Part shown: positions 33,924 through 42,505 of the stretch, piece after piece
Numbering within the stretch: the first letter of the stretch is position 1
Layout of the letters: each line of letters begins with the position of its first letter
Assembly: GCA_002491195.1 (NCBI GenBank)
Contig: DKVL01000085.1
Span: 1 to 58,490 of the forward strand
Source of the DNA: Lachnospiraceae bacterium UBA7179
GTDB taxonomy: Bacteria > Bacillota > Clostridia > Lachnospirales > Lachnospiraceae
Length of the DNA: 58,490 bases
Direction: 5' to 3'
Notes under the pieces: generated by a model
Told to the model about the DNA's origin: nothing
The model's input: only the letters and a program-made list of their open reading frames with translations
The model's database searches: none
Made by a program: the position numbers and the translations under genes

Positions 33924-34787
33924 ATGGCAAAAGAAATGGTTAGTAAAAAGCCCAGCGATAAGCTGCATGTGTTTGATATTGTGAACTATATTGTGTTCAT
34001 CTTAGTCGGACTGATCATCATCGTTCCAATCTGGAAGGTTGTGGTGGACTCACTCAACAAAGTTGGCGTGTATCAGTTCATGTTGTGGCCAAATTCCTTT
34101 ACGCTGGACGGCTACAGGACAATTATCGGAACCCAGCAGCTGTATATGCCGTTCATAATCTCTGTAGTTACGACTTTACTGGGAACTTTGTTAGGTCTTG
34201 TGTTGTCAACACTCGGCGGATATGTTCTCGTTCAGTTTGAGATGCCGGGGCGTAATATTTTTGCATACATACTGCTCTTTACCATGATTTTCTCAGGTGG
34301 TATGATTCCGGAGTACCTGGTAATGAGGAGATTAGGTCTGGTAAATAACTGGTGGATTCTTGTATTCAAACATGGTATGAATGTATATAACCTGGTATTG
34401 ATGAGAAACTTCTTTGAGGGTATTCCTGGTTCACTGTACGAGGCGGCAAAGATTGACGGATGCTCGCCGATGGGAATTTTCTTCAAGATTGTGCTTCCAC
34501 TTTCCAAGGCAGCGCTTGCTTCCATCGGATTGATGTTCGCGGTGGCGGTGTGGAATGACTACTCAACCGTAAAAATTTACATTACGGATCCTTTACAGGT
34601 GAATTTCCAGTATAAGCTGCGAAACATGATCATGGATGGTGATACTCCGATTACGGGATATAAGGTATCGCAGAGTACACTGTACAATGCGGGTATCATT
34701 TCAGCGGTTCTCCCGTTCATGATCCTGTATCCGTTCTTACAGAAATATTTTGTAAAAGGTGTCAATATCGGAGCTGTGAAAGAATAG
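33924..34787 (+). CDS. ABC sugar permease, YtcP type
   Basis: This second membrane subunit has 287 residues from ATG 33924 behind AGGAGGTG; the frame extends upstream into the previous gene without a site. About six membrane segments include YIVFILVGLIIIVPIWKVVV and LGTLLGLVLSTLGGYVLV. The EAA loop is SLYEAAKIDGCSPMGIFFKI. The C-terminus ends KYFVKGVNIGAVKE, the typical CUT1 ending. It starts 13 bases after the first permease, so the two are co-translated. Confidence 0.92.
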   Translation: MAKEMVSKKPSDKLHVFDIVNYIVFILVGLIIIVPIWKVVVDSLNKVGVYQFMLWPNSFTLDGYRTIIGTQQLYMPFIISVVTTLLGTLLGLVLSTLGGYVLVQFEMPGRNIFAYILLFTMIFSGGMIPEYLVMRRLGLVNNWWILVFKHGMNVYNLVLMRNFFEGIPGSLYEAAKIDGCSPMGIFFKIVLPLSKAALASIGLMFAVAVWNDYSTVKIYITDPLQVNFQYKLRNMIMDGDTPITGYKVSQSTLYNAGIISAVLPFMILYPFLQKYFVKGVNIGAVKE

Positions 34788-34849
34788 AAAACATTAAGAT
34801 GTTCTATGGCAGCATAAGACGCTGTCTAAGAATATCTAAATGTTTAGGA

Positions 34850-34877
34850 AAAGGGAAACGATGGTTTCCCTTTTTTT
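34850..34877 (+). terminator. terminator between the permeases and the acetylesterase
   Basis: AAAGGGAAAC (34850-34859) pairs with GTTTCCCTTT (34864-34873) and is followed by four more T. It lies only 24 bases before the acetylesterase start, so that gene is expressed by read-through or not at the same level. Confidence 0.75.
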
Positions 34878-34900
34878 GAAAAAGGATGGGAGGATATATT

Positions 34901-35599
34901 ATGGAAGGTACAGCAACCAAGATTTTTTGGGCGGCGGATTCGACCGTTCAGACAAATGACATCACGACATATCCTCAGACGGGAATTGGCCAGGTATTTT
35001 CCCTGTATACCAGAGATGGTGTGGTGATATCGAACCATGCGAAAAACGGCAGGAGCACGAAGAGTTTTATGGACGAAGGGCGGCTTGCTGCGATCGATGA
35101 GCAGATTGGTGAGGGAGATTTCCTGTTTATACAGTTTGGGCATAATGATGAGAAGAGTGAAGATCCAACGCGGTATACAGAGCCTTTTTCTACGTTTATG
35201 GAGAACCTTGAGACTTATATCAATGTGGCAAGAAAGCATCATGCCAACCCGGTGCTGATCACGCCTTTGGAGCGCAGGTGCTTTGTGGATGCGAAACATC
35301 TTGGGATGGGCGCTCATTCCGACTATGTGGCGGCCATGAAACAGACCGCGGAGAAGAACCAGGTGCCGCTGGTGGATCTGTACAGCATGAGCCGCTGTGA
35401 GCTGAAAAAGGCGGGCGAGCCAGAGAGCCGCAGGTGGTATATGTATTTTGACGCGGATCAATATCAAAATTATCCAGAGGGAAAACAGGACAACACGCAT
35501 CTGCGGTATGAGGGGGCGGTGTTCTATGCGGGATTGATCGCAAAGGGGCTGCGTAAACTCGGCGGAATTTACAGTGATATATTGTTGGATGAGCGATAA
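34901..35599 (+). CDS. rhamnogalacturonan acetylesterase-like SGNH hydrolase (CE12-like)
   Basis: The protein has 232 residues from ATG 34901 (GGGAGGA upstream), without a signal peptide, so it is cytoplasmic. Blocks of the GDSL/SGNH fold in the rhamnogalacturonan-acetylesterase arrangement are seen: AADSTVQ with the nucleophile Ser, ISNHAKNGRSTKSF (Gly, Asn), LFIQFGHNDEK (Asn) and DNTHLRYEGA (Asp/His pair). Family enzymes remove acetyl groups from rhamnogalacturonan. A cytoplasmic form beside an LplA-type importer would deacetylate imported pectic oligosaccharides. This is the best hint to the transporter's substrate. Confidence 0.85.
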   Translation: MEGTATKIFWAADSTVQTNDITTYPQTGIGQVFSLYTRDGVVISNHAKNGRSTKSFMDEGRLAAIDEQIGEGDFLFIQFGHNDEKSEDPTRYTEPFSTFMENLETYINVARKHHANPVLITPLERRCFVDAKHLGMGAHSDYVAAMKQTAEKNQVPLVDLYSMSRCELKKAGEPESRRWYMYFDADQYQNYPEGKQDNTHLRYEGAVFYAGLIAKGLRKLGGIYSDILLDER

Positions 35600-35600
35600 T

Positions 35601-35634
35601 AAAAGAGCTGATGCATTCGTGCACCAGCTCTTTT
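35601..35634. terminator. bidirectional terminator
   Basis: AAAAGAGCTG (35601-35610) pairs with CAGCTCTTTT (35625-35634), and TGCA/TGCA pairs inside around TTCG. It lies between convergent genes. Confidence 0.85.
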
Positions 35635-35669
35635 ATGTTGGCGTTATTATGTATTTTTATGTCATTGTT

Positions 35670-37379
35670 TTAGGTTTCTGGAAGTTTGAATTTGCTGATC
35701 AGTGAATCGAGCGTGGTTGCCTGTGCGGACAGTTCCTCGCTTGTCGCGGAGGATTCCTCTGCGGTCGCGGAGTTCGACTGGACAACCTCTGAGATCTGAT
35801 CGACACCGAGTTCAGCTTGTTTCATTGCTTCGGCTTGTTCATTTGCCATCTCGCTAATGGACTTGGAGGATTGGGCAATCAGTTCAATTCCTTCTACTAC
35901 GCGGTCGATTGAGGCATTGACAATGTCAACTGTTTTGCTTCCGTCAGCAATCGCGTTCAAGGAGGTCTCAATTAAGGTTCTGGTTTCTGCAGCGGAGTTT
36001 GCACTCTGTTCGGCAAGCTGACGAATCTGGTCTGCAACGACGGAAAATCCTCTTCCGGCTTCACCGGCTCTTGCAGCCTCGATGGAGGCATTTAGGGAGA
36101 GCAAGTTTGTCTGGGATGCGATATCCTCAATTTCGGAAATGATATTTCCAACCTGCTGCGAGGCATCATTAATCCTGGACATAGCGTCCATCATCGCTTT
36201 CATTTCCCTATGACTGCGCTCTGCCTCCTCGGCGTATGTGCGAGCCTGCTTGTAAGAATCTCCTGCGCTGTTTGCAGTGATTCTGATGTCATCGGAGATT
36301 GTAGTTATGGTTGCCTGCATTTCCTCGACAGCGCCAGCTTGATCAGTTGCACCTTCTGCAAGGCTCTGAGCTGCTTCAGACAGGTTGTTTGCACCAGCGG
36401 CAACCTGAGTGGATGCCTCGCTGACAGACTGCAGTGTTTCTACCAGCTGCCGCTTTAACAGTGTCATGGCAGTCAGAATAGCCTCAAATTCTCCCTCATA
36501 CTTCGATTTGTCCTTACTTGTGGCGGTGAAGTCGGCATTCGCCATCCGGTTTAACACATTGCCGACATCATTGATGACAAACTGCAGGGAAGATGCCATA
36601 GAAGTGGATGTGGCAATCATTTCAGCAAGTTCATCCTTGGTCTCGACTGTCGGGAAAGGTGATGAGAGATCGCCTTGTGCAAAGGTATCCAGACGGTTTT
36701 TGAGGTTGTCCAGAGGCGTTGCAATGCTGTCGGCGATACCTTTGCCCAGAGAGATCGCAAAAATAATGGCAATCGTGATGATGACGATAATAATAATAAT
36801 CAGAATAATCACAACGGTCGACAGAAGGTTTGATACTGATTGGCCTTTTTCAACTTTGATCGCCATAATCTGTGTCAGATCGTCATAGATATCATTGTAC
36901 ATAGGAGCAAGTTCACTCAGCGCTTTGTCCTGTGCAAGTTTACATTGCTCGCGGTCTGTTGTGGCTCCCTGATCAATGATTTCCTGCTCAAAAACCCAAT
37001 AATCTGCGACCTTTTTCTTCACATCATTATAGAGCGTTTTATTCTCCTGCGTGACCATAGAAGACTCCAGCTTGTCAAATTCACGTGTGAATTCCTCCTT
37101 ATAGGTCTCGTGGTTTGCAAGCAGGGTGTCGATGGCTGTCTGTTCATCATAGCCGATAATGCCGCGCATTGCAGAACGCGAATCTGCAAACTGCGCCATG
37201 GCTCTTCCGATATCCCCCTGTGCAAACCCATAGTTAATTAGTGAAGAGGAATAAAACTGTGAAATGACAAACATCGTGATCAATATAATAACGGATACTG
37301 CAGTCATGATGCATGCGATTGTGACAAAGGCTCTGACGAGCCGGTCTCTGATCTGTAGAGTGTTCAGTTTTTTTAACAT
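35670..37379 (-). CDS. methyl-accepting chemotaxis protein (four-helix-bundle sensor)
   Basis: This transmembrane chemoreceptor signals to CheA/CheW. It has 569 residues; AAGGAG precedes the start. Membrane segment 1 (about 15-40) is followed by a helical outside domain of about 150 residues resembling 4HB_MCP, then an Ile-rich membrane segment 2 (about 188-215), HAMP, and a long coiled-coil signalling domain. Its tip reads IASQTNLLSLNASIEAARAGEAGRGFSVVADQIRQLAEQS. Its leader is about 280 bases, from a promoter at 37668-37696. The ligand is unknown. A second receptor gene lies upstream on the same strand. Confidence 0.93.
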   Translation of the reverse strand: MLKKLNTLQIRDRLVRAFVTIACIMTAVSVIILITMFVISQFYSSSLINYGFAQGDIGRAMAQFADSRSAMRGIIGYDEQTAIDTLLANHETYKEEFTREFDKLESSMVTQENKTLYNDVKKKVADYWVFEQEIIDQGATTDREQCKLAQDKALSELAPMYNDIYDDLTQIMAIKVEKGQSVSNLLSTVVIILIIIIIVIITIAIIFAISLGKGIADSIATPLDNLKNRLDTFAQGDLSSPFPTVETKDELAEMIATSTSMASSLQFVINDVGNVLNRMANADFTATSKDKSKYEGEFEAILTAMTLLKRQLVETLQSVSEASTQVAAGANNLSEAAQSLAEGATDQAGAVEEMQATITTISDDIRITANSAGDSYKQARTYAEEAERSHREMKAMMDAMSRINDASQQVGNIISEIEDIASQTNLLSLNASIEAARAGEAGRGFSVVADQIRQLAEQSANSAAETRTLIETSLNAIADGSKTVDIVNASIDRVVEGIELIAQSSKSISEMANEQAEAMKQAELGVDQISEVVQSNSATAEESSATSEELSAQATTLDSLISKFKLPET

Positions 37380-37667
37380 AGTACTTCATTCTCCTTACTC
37401 TTGGTATTTCTTTGAAATTACAAAAAACTTCATACAGTTAGTTCGCCAGATGTAAAAGTTATTTTGCAAATTCTAAATATATTGGTTATTTCTTCTGTGC
37501 AGTTAGACTATATCAACTGTTCAGTACGTTCACAGAAGCGAGTAAAAATATAAGAACTCGTTTGTGCGATGGGATTTTAAAGCTGGGTAAAAACAGAATA
37601 AGGTACTAAATAGTTACAATTGTATGATATTTTGTGCTCAGGACAAATAAATAATATATTTGGATTA

Positions 37668-37696
37668 ATTATACAACTTTTTATCAAATTTGTCTA
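37668..37696 (-). promoter_or_regulatory. promoter of the 4HB chemoreceptor gene
   Basis: On the minus strand, TAGACA (37696-37691), a 17-base spacer and TATAAT (37673-37668) predict a leader of about 280 bases. The 446-base gap between the two receptor genes holds this promoter, AT-rich sequence, and near 37782-37813 a CAGCTG-based hairpin that may end the upstream receptor transcript. I see no known riboswitch in the leader. Confidence 0.6.
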
Positions 37697-37825
37697 ATCA
37701 TTTTGCCAAATTTATCATTTAAATTGTATTTTTGCACTAATATAACCAACTGAACGGAAAATTTTGTGATTTATGGGAAACAGCTGTCAAATCTTGTGAT
37801 CTGGCAGCTGTTGTGCGGTGTGATT

Positions 37826-39703
37826 TTATGATTCTACGATTTCTAATAATTTGCTGGTGATGTCTGCCATGTTGGAGGAAACCTGTTTTGTGTTCTGGGA
37901 AATCTGTACGTTTTCTTCTACGACATTGGAAATACGCTCAATCTGACTGACTGCATGGGAGACGATGTCAACATTTTGTCTGACCATGTTGGTAATTTCC
38001 GCAATTCCATGGTCGGTCTGTTTAATTGTTTCCACAACAACGTCAAATGCCTCGACAGTCTGGTCTGTGATTGTCCGTCCATCCTCTACTGCATTGATGG
38101 AGTTCATGATCAGTTCGTTGGTTTCTTTGGCAGCCTGTGCACTCCGCGCAGCAAGCTCGCCGACCTGTGTCGCCACGACAGCAAACCCTTTCCCCATGTC
38201 TCCGGCTCTTGCCGCTTCGATGGAGGCATTCAGGGAGAGCATATTGGTCTGCTGTGCGATGGAGTTGATTTCTCCGATGATCTTTTCGATTTCCATGGAC
38301 ATATCGCTGATCCTCTGCATGGAATCTTTGAGAAGCTCCATACGGGACTGCGTCTGCAGAATCTTGTCGGAAGTCGTTCCGGTTGCAGCTGTGATGTTAG
38401 CAGTGGCGTTGACGCTGTTGTTCAATTCTTCGGTCAGCTGACCCATAGTTTGTTTCAGGTCTTCCACAGCCTTCTCCTGTTCACCGGTTCCATTAAAAAT
38501 ACTCTCGGCGTTATCCAGGGTTTCGCCTGACACTGTATTCAGATCCTTACATGCTTTCTTGACATTTTGGATCATGAGTCTGTTGTGCTCCATGTCCTGC
38601 TTCTGCTGTGTGATCAGGTTTTCGTTTTCATGGATGTACTGTTGGATGCCAACGACCATCTTGTTAATACTGTCAGATAGCATTACAAATTCAGGATTGC
38701 CCTGTTCATTTACTGTAATTTCAAAATTTCCCTCAGCGATCTTTTGCATGGAGTTGGAAATACGATTGATTCCCTGTACGATTTTGTTGTCAACCATCTG
38801 GTTGATCATCAACAATAGTGCGCCAAATATGACCAGCATACTGAGGGACACAACGATGGTCTGGCTGCGGCGTCCGGCATAGTATTCGTTTGACGGCATA
38901 AAAGTTCCAATAATGCGGCCGTCATACTCTTCTGCCATATAATAACCTCTTGTTCCGTCAATGGTTGCTTTTCCACTGCCAGTCAGACTGGAAGGAAAAC
39001 CAGCGTCCGCAGCAGGTGTACCGATCAAACTGGAATTTCGGTGGGCGAGTATCAGACCGCTTGCAGCGTCGATGGCATAGACATAGCCGTTTTCCCCAAA
39101 GTCAATATCTTTCAGCACGACGGAAAGCTCCGTGCCGGCAAGCGTTTTTTCCAGTACTTCCGGGCGCACGCCGACCTGGACAAGCCCCTTTGCATCGGTT
39201 CTGGCAACGCCGATATATTGCATCATGATGCCTTCTGCTGCATTTGTCTGAGGCTCCTGGGCAATCTCGATGGAAGGATCGTTTACGATGACCATAAAAG
39301 CGTTGGATTGTTCGCCGCTCTTCATGTCAAACCCGATGTAGTCTTCAATCGTGCTGCTGGTGATGATTCCGTCCTCATCGATGATGTGCAGTTCATTGAC
39401 CATCAGCCGTTCTTTGATTTCGTTGAGTTTGTCCATATTGCCGTTAATGGATTTGTCAGCCGCGAGCAGATCTGCGAACGCCCTTGTCTTTGCAAGGTTG
39501 TCCCGGCTGAGATTTTCTGTGAGCTGTGCAATGGTCGATTCATTGGCGGCGAGTTTTTCCTTGACATCCGCGAGCTTTGCCTGACTTGCGGTAGTGTTAC
39601 TATTCTGACTGGCGATCGTCTGCAGTGCAAAGATTGCTGCGATCGTGATGATGAGTGCTGCAAGCATATAGTAACAGAGTCGTTGGGTGAATATTTTTTT
39701 CAT
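37826..39703 (-). CDS. methyl-accepting chemotaxis protein with Cache-type sensor
   Basis: This chemoreceptor has 625 residues. Membrane segment 1 is at about 9-28 (LCYYMLAALIITIAAIFAL). An outside region of about 255 residues holds a Cache-like fold (HIIDEDGIITSST, then GENGYVYAIDAASGLILAHRN). Membrane segment 2 is at about 285-305, followed by HAMP and the signalling coiled coil, with tip INSIAQQTNMLSLNASIEAARAGDMGKGFAVVATQVGELA. Cache sensors bind small metabolites such as amino or organic acids; the ligand here is unknown. Its promoter is at 39770-39798. Confidence 0.93.
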   Translation of the reverse strand: MKKIFTQRLCYYMLAALIITIAAIFALQTIASQNSNTTASQAKLADVKEKLAANESTIAQLTENLSRDNLAKTRAFADLLAADKSINGNMDKLNEIKERLMVNELHIIDEDGIITSSTIEDYIGFDMKSGEQSNAFMVIVNDPSIEIAQEPQTNAAEGIMMQYIGVARTDAKGLVQVGVRPEVLEKTLAGTELSVVLKDIDFGENGYVYAIDAASGLILAHRNSSLIGTPAADAGFPSSLTGSGKATIDGTRGYYMAEEYDGRIIGTFMPSNEYYAGRRSQTIVVSLSMLVIFGALLLMINQMVDNKIVQGINRISNSMQKIAEGNFEITVNEQGNPEFVMLSDSINKMVVGIQQYIHENENLITQQKQDMEHNRLMIQNVKKACKDLNTVSGETLDNAESIFNGTGEQEKAVEDLKQTMGQLTEELNNSVNATANITAATGTTSDKILQTQSRMELLKDSMQRISDMSMEIEKIIGEINSIAQQTNMLSLNASIEAARAGDMGKGFAVVATQVGELAARSAQAAKETNELIMNSINAVEDGRTITDQTVEAFDVVVETIKQTDHGIAEITNMVRQNVDIVSHAVSQIERISNVVEENVQISQNTKQVSSNMADITSKLLEIVES

Positions 39704-39769
39704 AAATCTGAAATCCTTCCTTTCCCAGTGATGTTGTGGTCATTTTTTATTATGACAAAATTTAACATT

Positions 39770-39798
39770 ATTATATCTTATTTTTAAATATACATCAA
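39770..39798 (-). promoter_or_regulatory. promoter of the Cache chemoreceptor gene
   Basis: On the minus strand, TTGATG (39798-39793), a 17-base spacer and a perfect TATAAT (39775-39770) lie 67 bases before the start codon. Confidence 0.55.
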
Positions 39799-39827
39799 GG
39801 TTTTTGGTGATAATTGCCGAATGCGAT

Positions 39828-39953
39828 CGTTACTGTTGTTATTGTTCACTCCGTTCCAGTAACGGGCAAAAATCCATGCAAAAATTACAAAACGAACTTC
39901 GTTCATCGCGCAAATGGATTTTTGCTTGCAGCCACTACGTTTTCGTATGTGGC
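39828..39953. repeat. three-hairpin structured repeat-like element
   Basis: Three inverted repeats follow each other within 126 bases: CGTTACTG (39828-39835) with CAGTAACG (39857-39864); CAAAAATCCAT (39867-39877) with ATGGATTTTTG (39914-39924); and GCCAC..ACG with CGT..GTGGC (39931-39953). It lies in the 505-base gap between the chemoreceptor and the ZIP gene. A dispersed intergenic repeat or a structured RNA is likely; nothing here encodes protein. Confidence 0.55.
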
Positions 39954-40040
39954 TTGTAAAGCCATAATTAGCAGTAAATGCTAAATCCTAACATGCGTTC
40001 AAATGATATGTTATTGGATATTGCGCTATGGATGACAGAG

Positions 40041-40069
40041 TTGACGACTGTGAAAAAGTATGTTATTAT
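40041..40069 (+). promoter_or_regulatory. promoter of the ZIP transporter gene
   Basis: TTGACG (40041-40046), a 17-base spacer and TATTAT (40064-40069) lie 140 bases before the start codon. I recognise no metal riboswitch in the leader. Confidence 0.55.
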
Positions 40070-40208
40070 AGCTCTGAGTTAGATAACACTAACCAAGCGG
40101 CTTGCGATGTAATTCAAGTTGTTTTATGATAGGACTGTTGTTTGTCCATCTTATCACGGATAAACAGGCAGAATCATATATTAAAAGGAAGAAAAGGGGG
40201 AGTATAGC

Positions 40209-41003
40209 ATGGGTATCAGTATGGATATCAGCGTAGCGGCAGGTGTGATGATACCGTTTGTCGGCACCTCGCTTGGCTCGGCTATGGTATTTTTCATGAG
40301 AAACCAGATGAATAGAAAACTTGAGAAACTGTTAATGGGATTTGCGGCGGGGGTGATGGTCGCGGCATCGGTATGGTCGCTTTTGATCCCTTCGATCGAG
40401 ATGGCGGCGGAGCAGGAGAAGGTGGCGTGGATTCCGGCAGCTATGGGATTCCTCCTGGGCATGGCGTTTTTGCTGCTCCTGGACAGCGTGATTCCGCATC
40501 TGCACCTTGATACGGAGAAACCGGAGGGAATCAGGTCGAAGGCGAAAAAGACAACGATGATGGTATTTGCAGTGACGCTTCACAATATACCGGAGGGAAT
40601 GGCGGTCGGTGTCACTTTCGCGGGGGCGCTCCTGGGGAATGCGCAGATTACAATGGCGGGGGCATTTACGCTGGCGCTTGGTATTGCAATCCAGAATTTC
40701 CCAGAGGGAGCGATTATCTCAATGCCGTTAAGGAGTCGGGGTACTTCGAGGAAAAAAGCATTTACATATGGCGTGCTCTCGGGACTTGTAGAACCCATAG
40801 GAGCGGTATTGACAGTTATCCTTGCGGGTATGATTGTTCCGATGCTCCCGTATTTCCTGGCTTTTGCAGCTGGGGCGATGATCTATGTCGTCGTTGAGGA
40901 GCTGATTCCCGAGTCGCAGGCTGGGGAACACACGAACATCGGTACAATCGGCGTCGCAATTGGGTTTGTTGTGATGATGGTGCTGGATGTGGCACTGGGG
41001 TAA
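40209..41003 (+). CDS. ZIP-family metal transporter
   Basis: It imports divalent metals such as zinc, iron or manganese. It has 264 residues and about eight membrane segments. The signature metal-site helices are FAVTLHNIPEGMAVGV (helix IV) and GIAIQNFPEGAIIS (helix V), plus the late VVEELIPES. A His-containing loop between helices III and IV (IPHLHLDTEKPEG) is the usual variable metal-binding loop. AAGGGGG precedes the start. Its closest type is ZupT/GufA. Its stop lies only 3 bases from that of the convergent carboxypeptidase, with no terminator between. Confidence 0.92.
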   Translation: MGISMDISVAAGVMIPFVGTSLGSAMVFFMRNQMNRKLEKLLMGFAAGVMVAASVWSLLIPSIEMAAEQEKVAWIPAAMGFLLGMAFLLLLDSVIPHLHLDTEKPEGIRSKAKKTTMMVFAVTLHNIPEGMAVGVTFAGALLGNAQITMAGAFTLALGIAIQNFPEGAIISMPLRSRGTSRKKAFTYGVLSGLVEPIGAVLTVILAGMIVPMLPYFLAFAAGAMIYVVVEELIPESQAGEHTNIGTIGVAIGFVVMMVLDVALG

Positions 41004-41006
41004 GCG

Positions 41007-42461
41007 TTATTCGTGTTTTTTTGCAGTTCTAAGGATCCAATCCACGGCAGCCTCGGCGTGTGTGGGCAGATTTTGAGGAACTGCATTGTCCTCCGACGGT
41101 TGAGATCCTTCAGCGTCGGTGTAAAAGGTTTGCAGGGCGTATCTGGCAAGCAGTGCTGAGACGCGCCCCCTTTCTATGGAATCTTCCGTGCCAAAGACAA
41201 TGACTACCAGATCGTGTTCCATCGTTGTGTCGTCTGCGGTCAGGGATGTGACGAGGCAGGCACCAGATTTGTTGGTAGTGCCGGTTTTCAATCCAGTGGC
41301 TTCGGGCAGATTATACAGAAGCGGGTTGGTATTGCGCACTTCGAGGTCAAGGGATTGCAGGGTGGCGGTTTTCAGGGAAGTGATGTCTGTGATCTGTGGA
41401 TAAACCTTCAGGAGATAACACACCAGCTGGAACATATCTTCCGCGCTCATGCGGTTCTGGCATTTTGCGGGAATGGGCGTTTCTGTATAGGAAGGCAGTC
41501 CGTTACAGTTGTAGAATACCGCCTGTGAAAGTCCCAGCTCCGATGCCTTCTGGTTCATCATCTGAACAAAAGCTTCCTCGGAACCGGCGATCGTTTCCGC
41601 CAGACATAACGCACACTCGTTGCTGGATGGCAGAAGGGCACCCAGCAGGAGTTCATATACAGTAAGCTGCTGTCCTGGTTCCAAGGGTATCACACCATCG
41701 TCTGAGGCGGATAGCGCTGCGACGGCGTCAGAGACCGTGACCTGTTCCTCGTAGGCGAGCTGCCCCGCTGCGATCGCGTCCATCGTCAGGAGACATGTCA
41801 TCAGTTTGGAGGTGCTGGCGATGGGATAGGGAGTGTCGGATTGGTATTGATAATAGATTTCTTCGGTGGTGGCATCCCCAGCCAGCACACCGTTGACACC
41901 GTAAAAATAGCCCGACTGCTCCAGGGCGGCGGGGGAGACAGAGAATGGTGCCTGCGTGTCAATCTGAAGGAAACCTGCGCTGGGAGTGGTGATGTTGACA
42001 TCGAGAATCATCGCCAGATCCGCAGCCATCATGAAACAGTCGTAATCGCCAGAGGGTAATGTCAGAATCAGTGTATAGTAATATACCTTTTGCCCGTTTA
42101 ATGTAAAGTCGTTCCGGCGCAGCGTGATATTCGGATTTGTGCGGTCCTCCCAGGTGGTATTTTCTACACCTATGGGCATGTAGGGACTGTTGGTGTCTAA
42201 TGCAACCGCATTTTTGGTGATATGCAGCGAAAAGGATTTGTCTGTATCTTTGAGAATCATGGCGATATCCCTCAGGGAAAAGTAGGTGTTGCGGTCATAG
42301 CTGTAATCCATCGTTTTCACAGTGCCTGCGGCGTTTGCATCTGTCTGCACCTGACAGATTCCGGGAATCTCATATGCCGCATGGACCTGAACCGGAAACA
42401 TGGAGCATACCAGAATCACGGATAGTATCAGGGGATTTATTTTCTGTAGGATTGTTTTCAT
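41007..42461 (-). CDS. D-alanyl-D-alanine carboxypeptidase (PBP5/DacF-like)
   Basis: This secreted penicillin-binding protein trims the terminal D-Ala of peptidoglycan. It has 484 residues with a signal peptide (about 1-29, ending VHAA). Residues about 50-165 resemble a copper-amine-oxidase N-terminal-like domain (NTYFSLRDIAMIL), an accessory wall module. The peptidase S11 domain has SxxK as STSK (Ser216-Lys219), SxN as SSN (Ser279-Asn281) and KTG at 392-394. I see no C-terminal membrane anchor; the end is charged (LRTAKKHE). AAAGGAAA precedes the start. It is transcribed after the anchored protein at 42506-43252. Confidence 0.9.
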   Translation of the reverse strand: MKTILQKINPLILSVILVCSMFPVQVHAAYEIPGICQVQTDANAAGTVKTMDYSYDRNTYFSLRDIAMILKDTDKSFSLHITKNAVALDTNSPYMPIGVENTTWEDRTNPNITLRRNDFTLNGQKVYYYTLILTLPSGDYDCFMMAADLAMILDVNITTPSAGFLQIDTQAPFSVSPAALEQSGYFYGVNGVLAGDATTEEIYYQYQSDTPYPIASTSKLMTCLLTMDAIAAGQLAYEEQVTVSDAVAALSASDDGVIPLEPGQQLTVYELLLGALLPSSNECALCLAETIAGSEEAFVQMMNQKASELGLSQAVFYNCNGLPSYTETPIPAKCQNRMSAEDMFQLVCYLLKVYPQITDITSLKTATLQSLDLEVRNTNPLLYNLPEATGLKTGTTNKSGACLVTSLTADDTTMEHDLVVIVFGTEDSIERGRVSALLARYALQTFYTDAEGSQPSEDNAVPQNLPTHAEAAVDWILRTAKKHE

Positions 42462-42505
42462 GGAATTTCCTTTCTGTATTGATTTTTGATTTCATATTAT
42501 TTGAT

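Noticed and set aside
37380..37661. Cyclic-di-GMP riboswitch in the chemoreceptor leader
   Set aside because: I could not find the conserved GEMM-I or GEMM-II cores on the transcribed strand.
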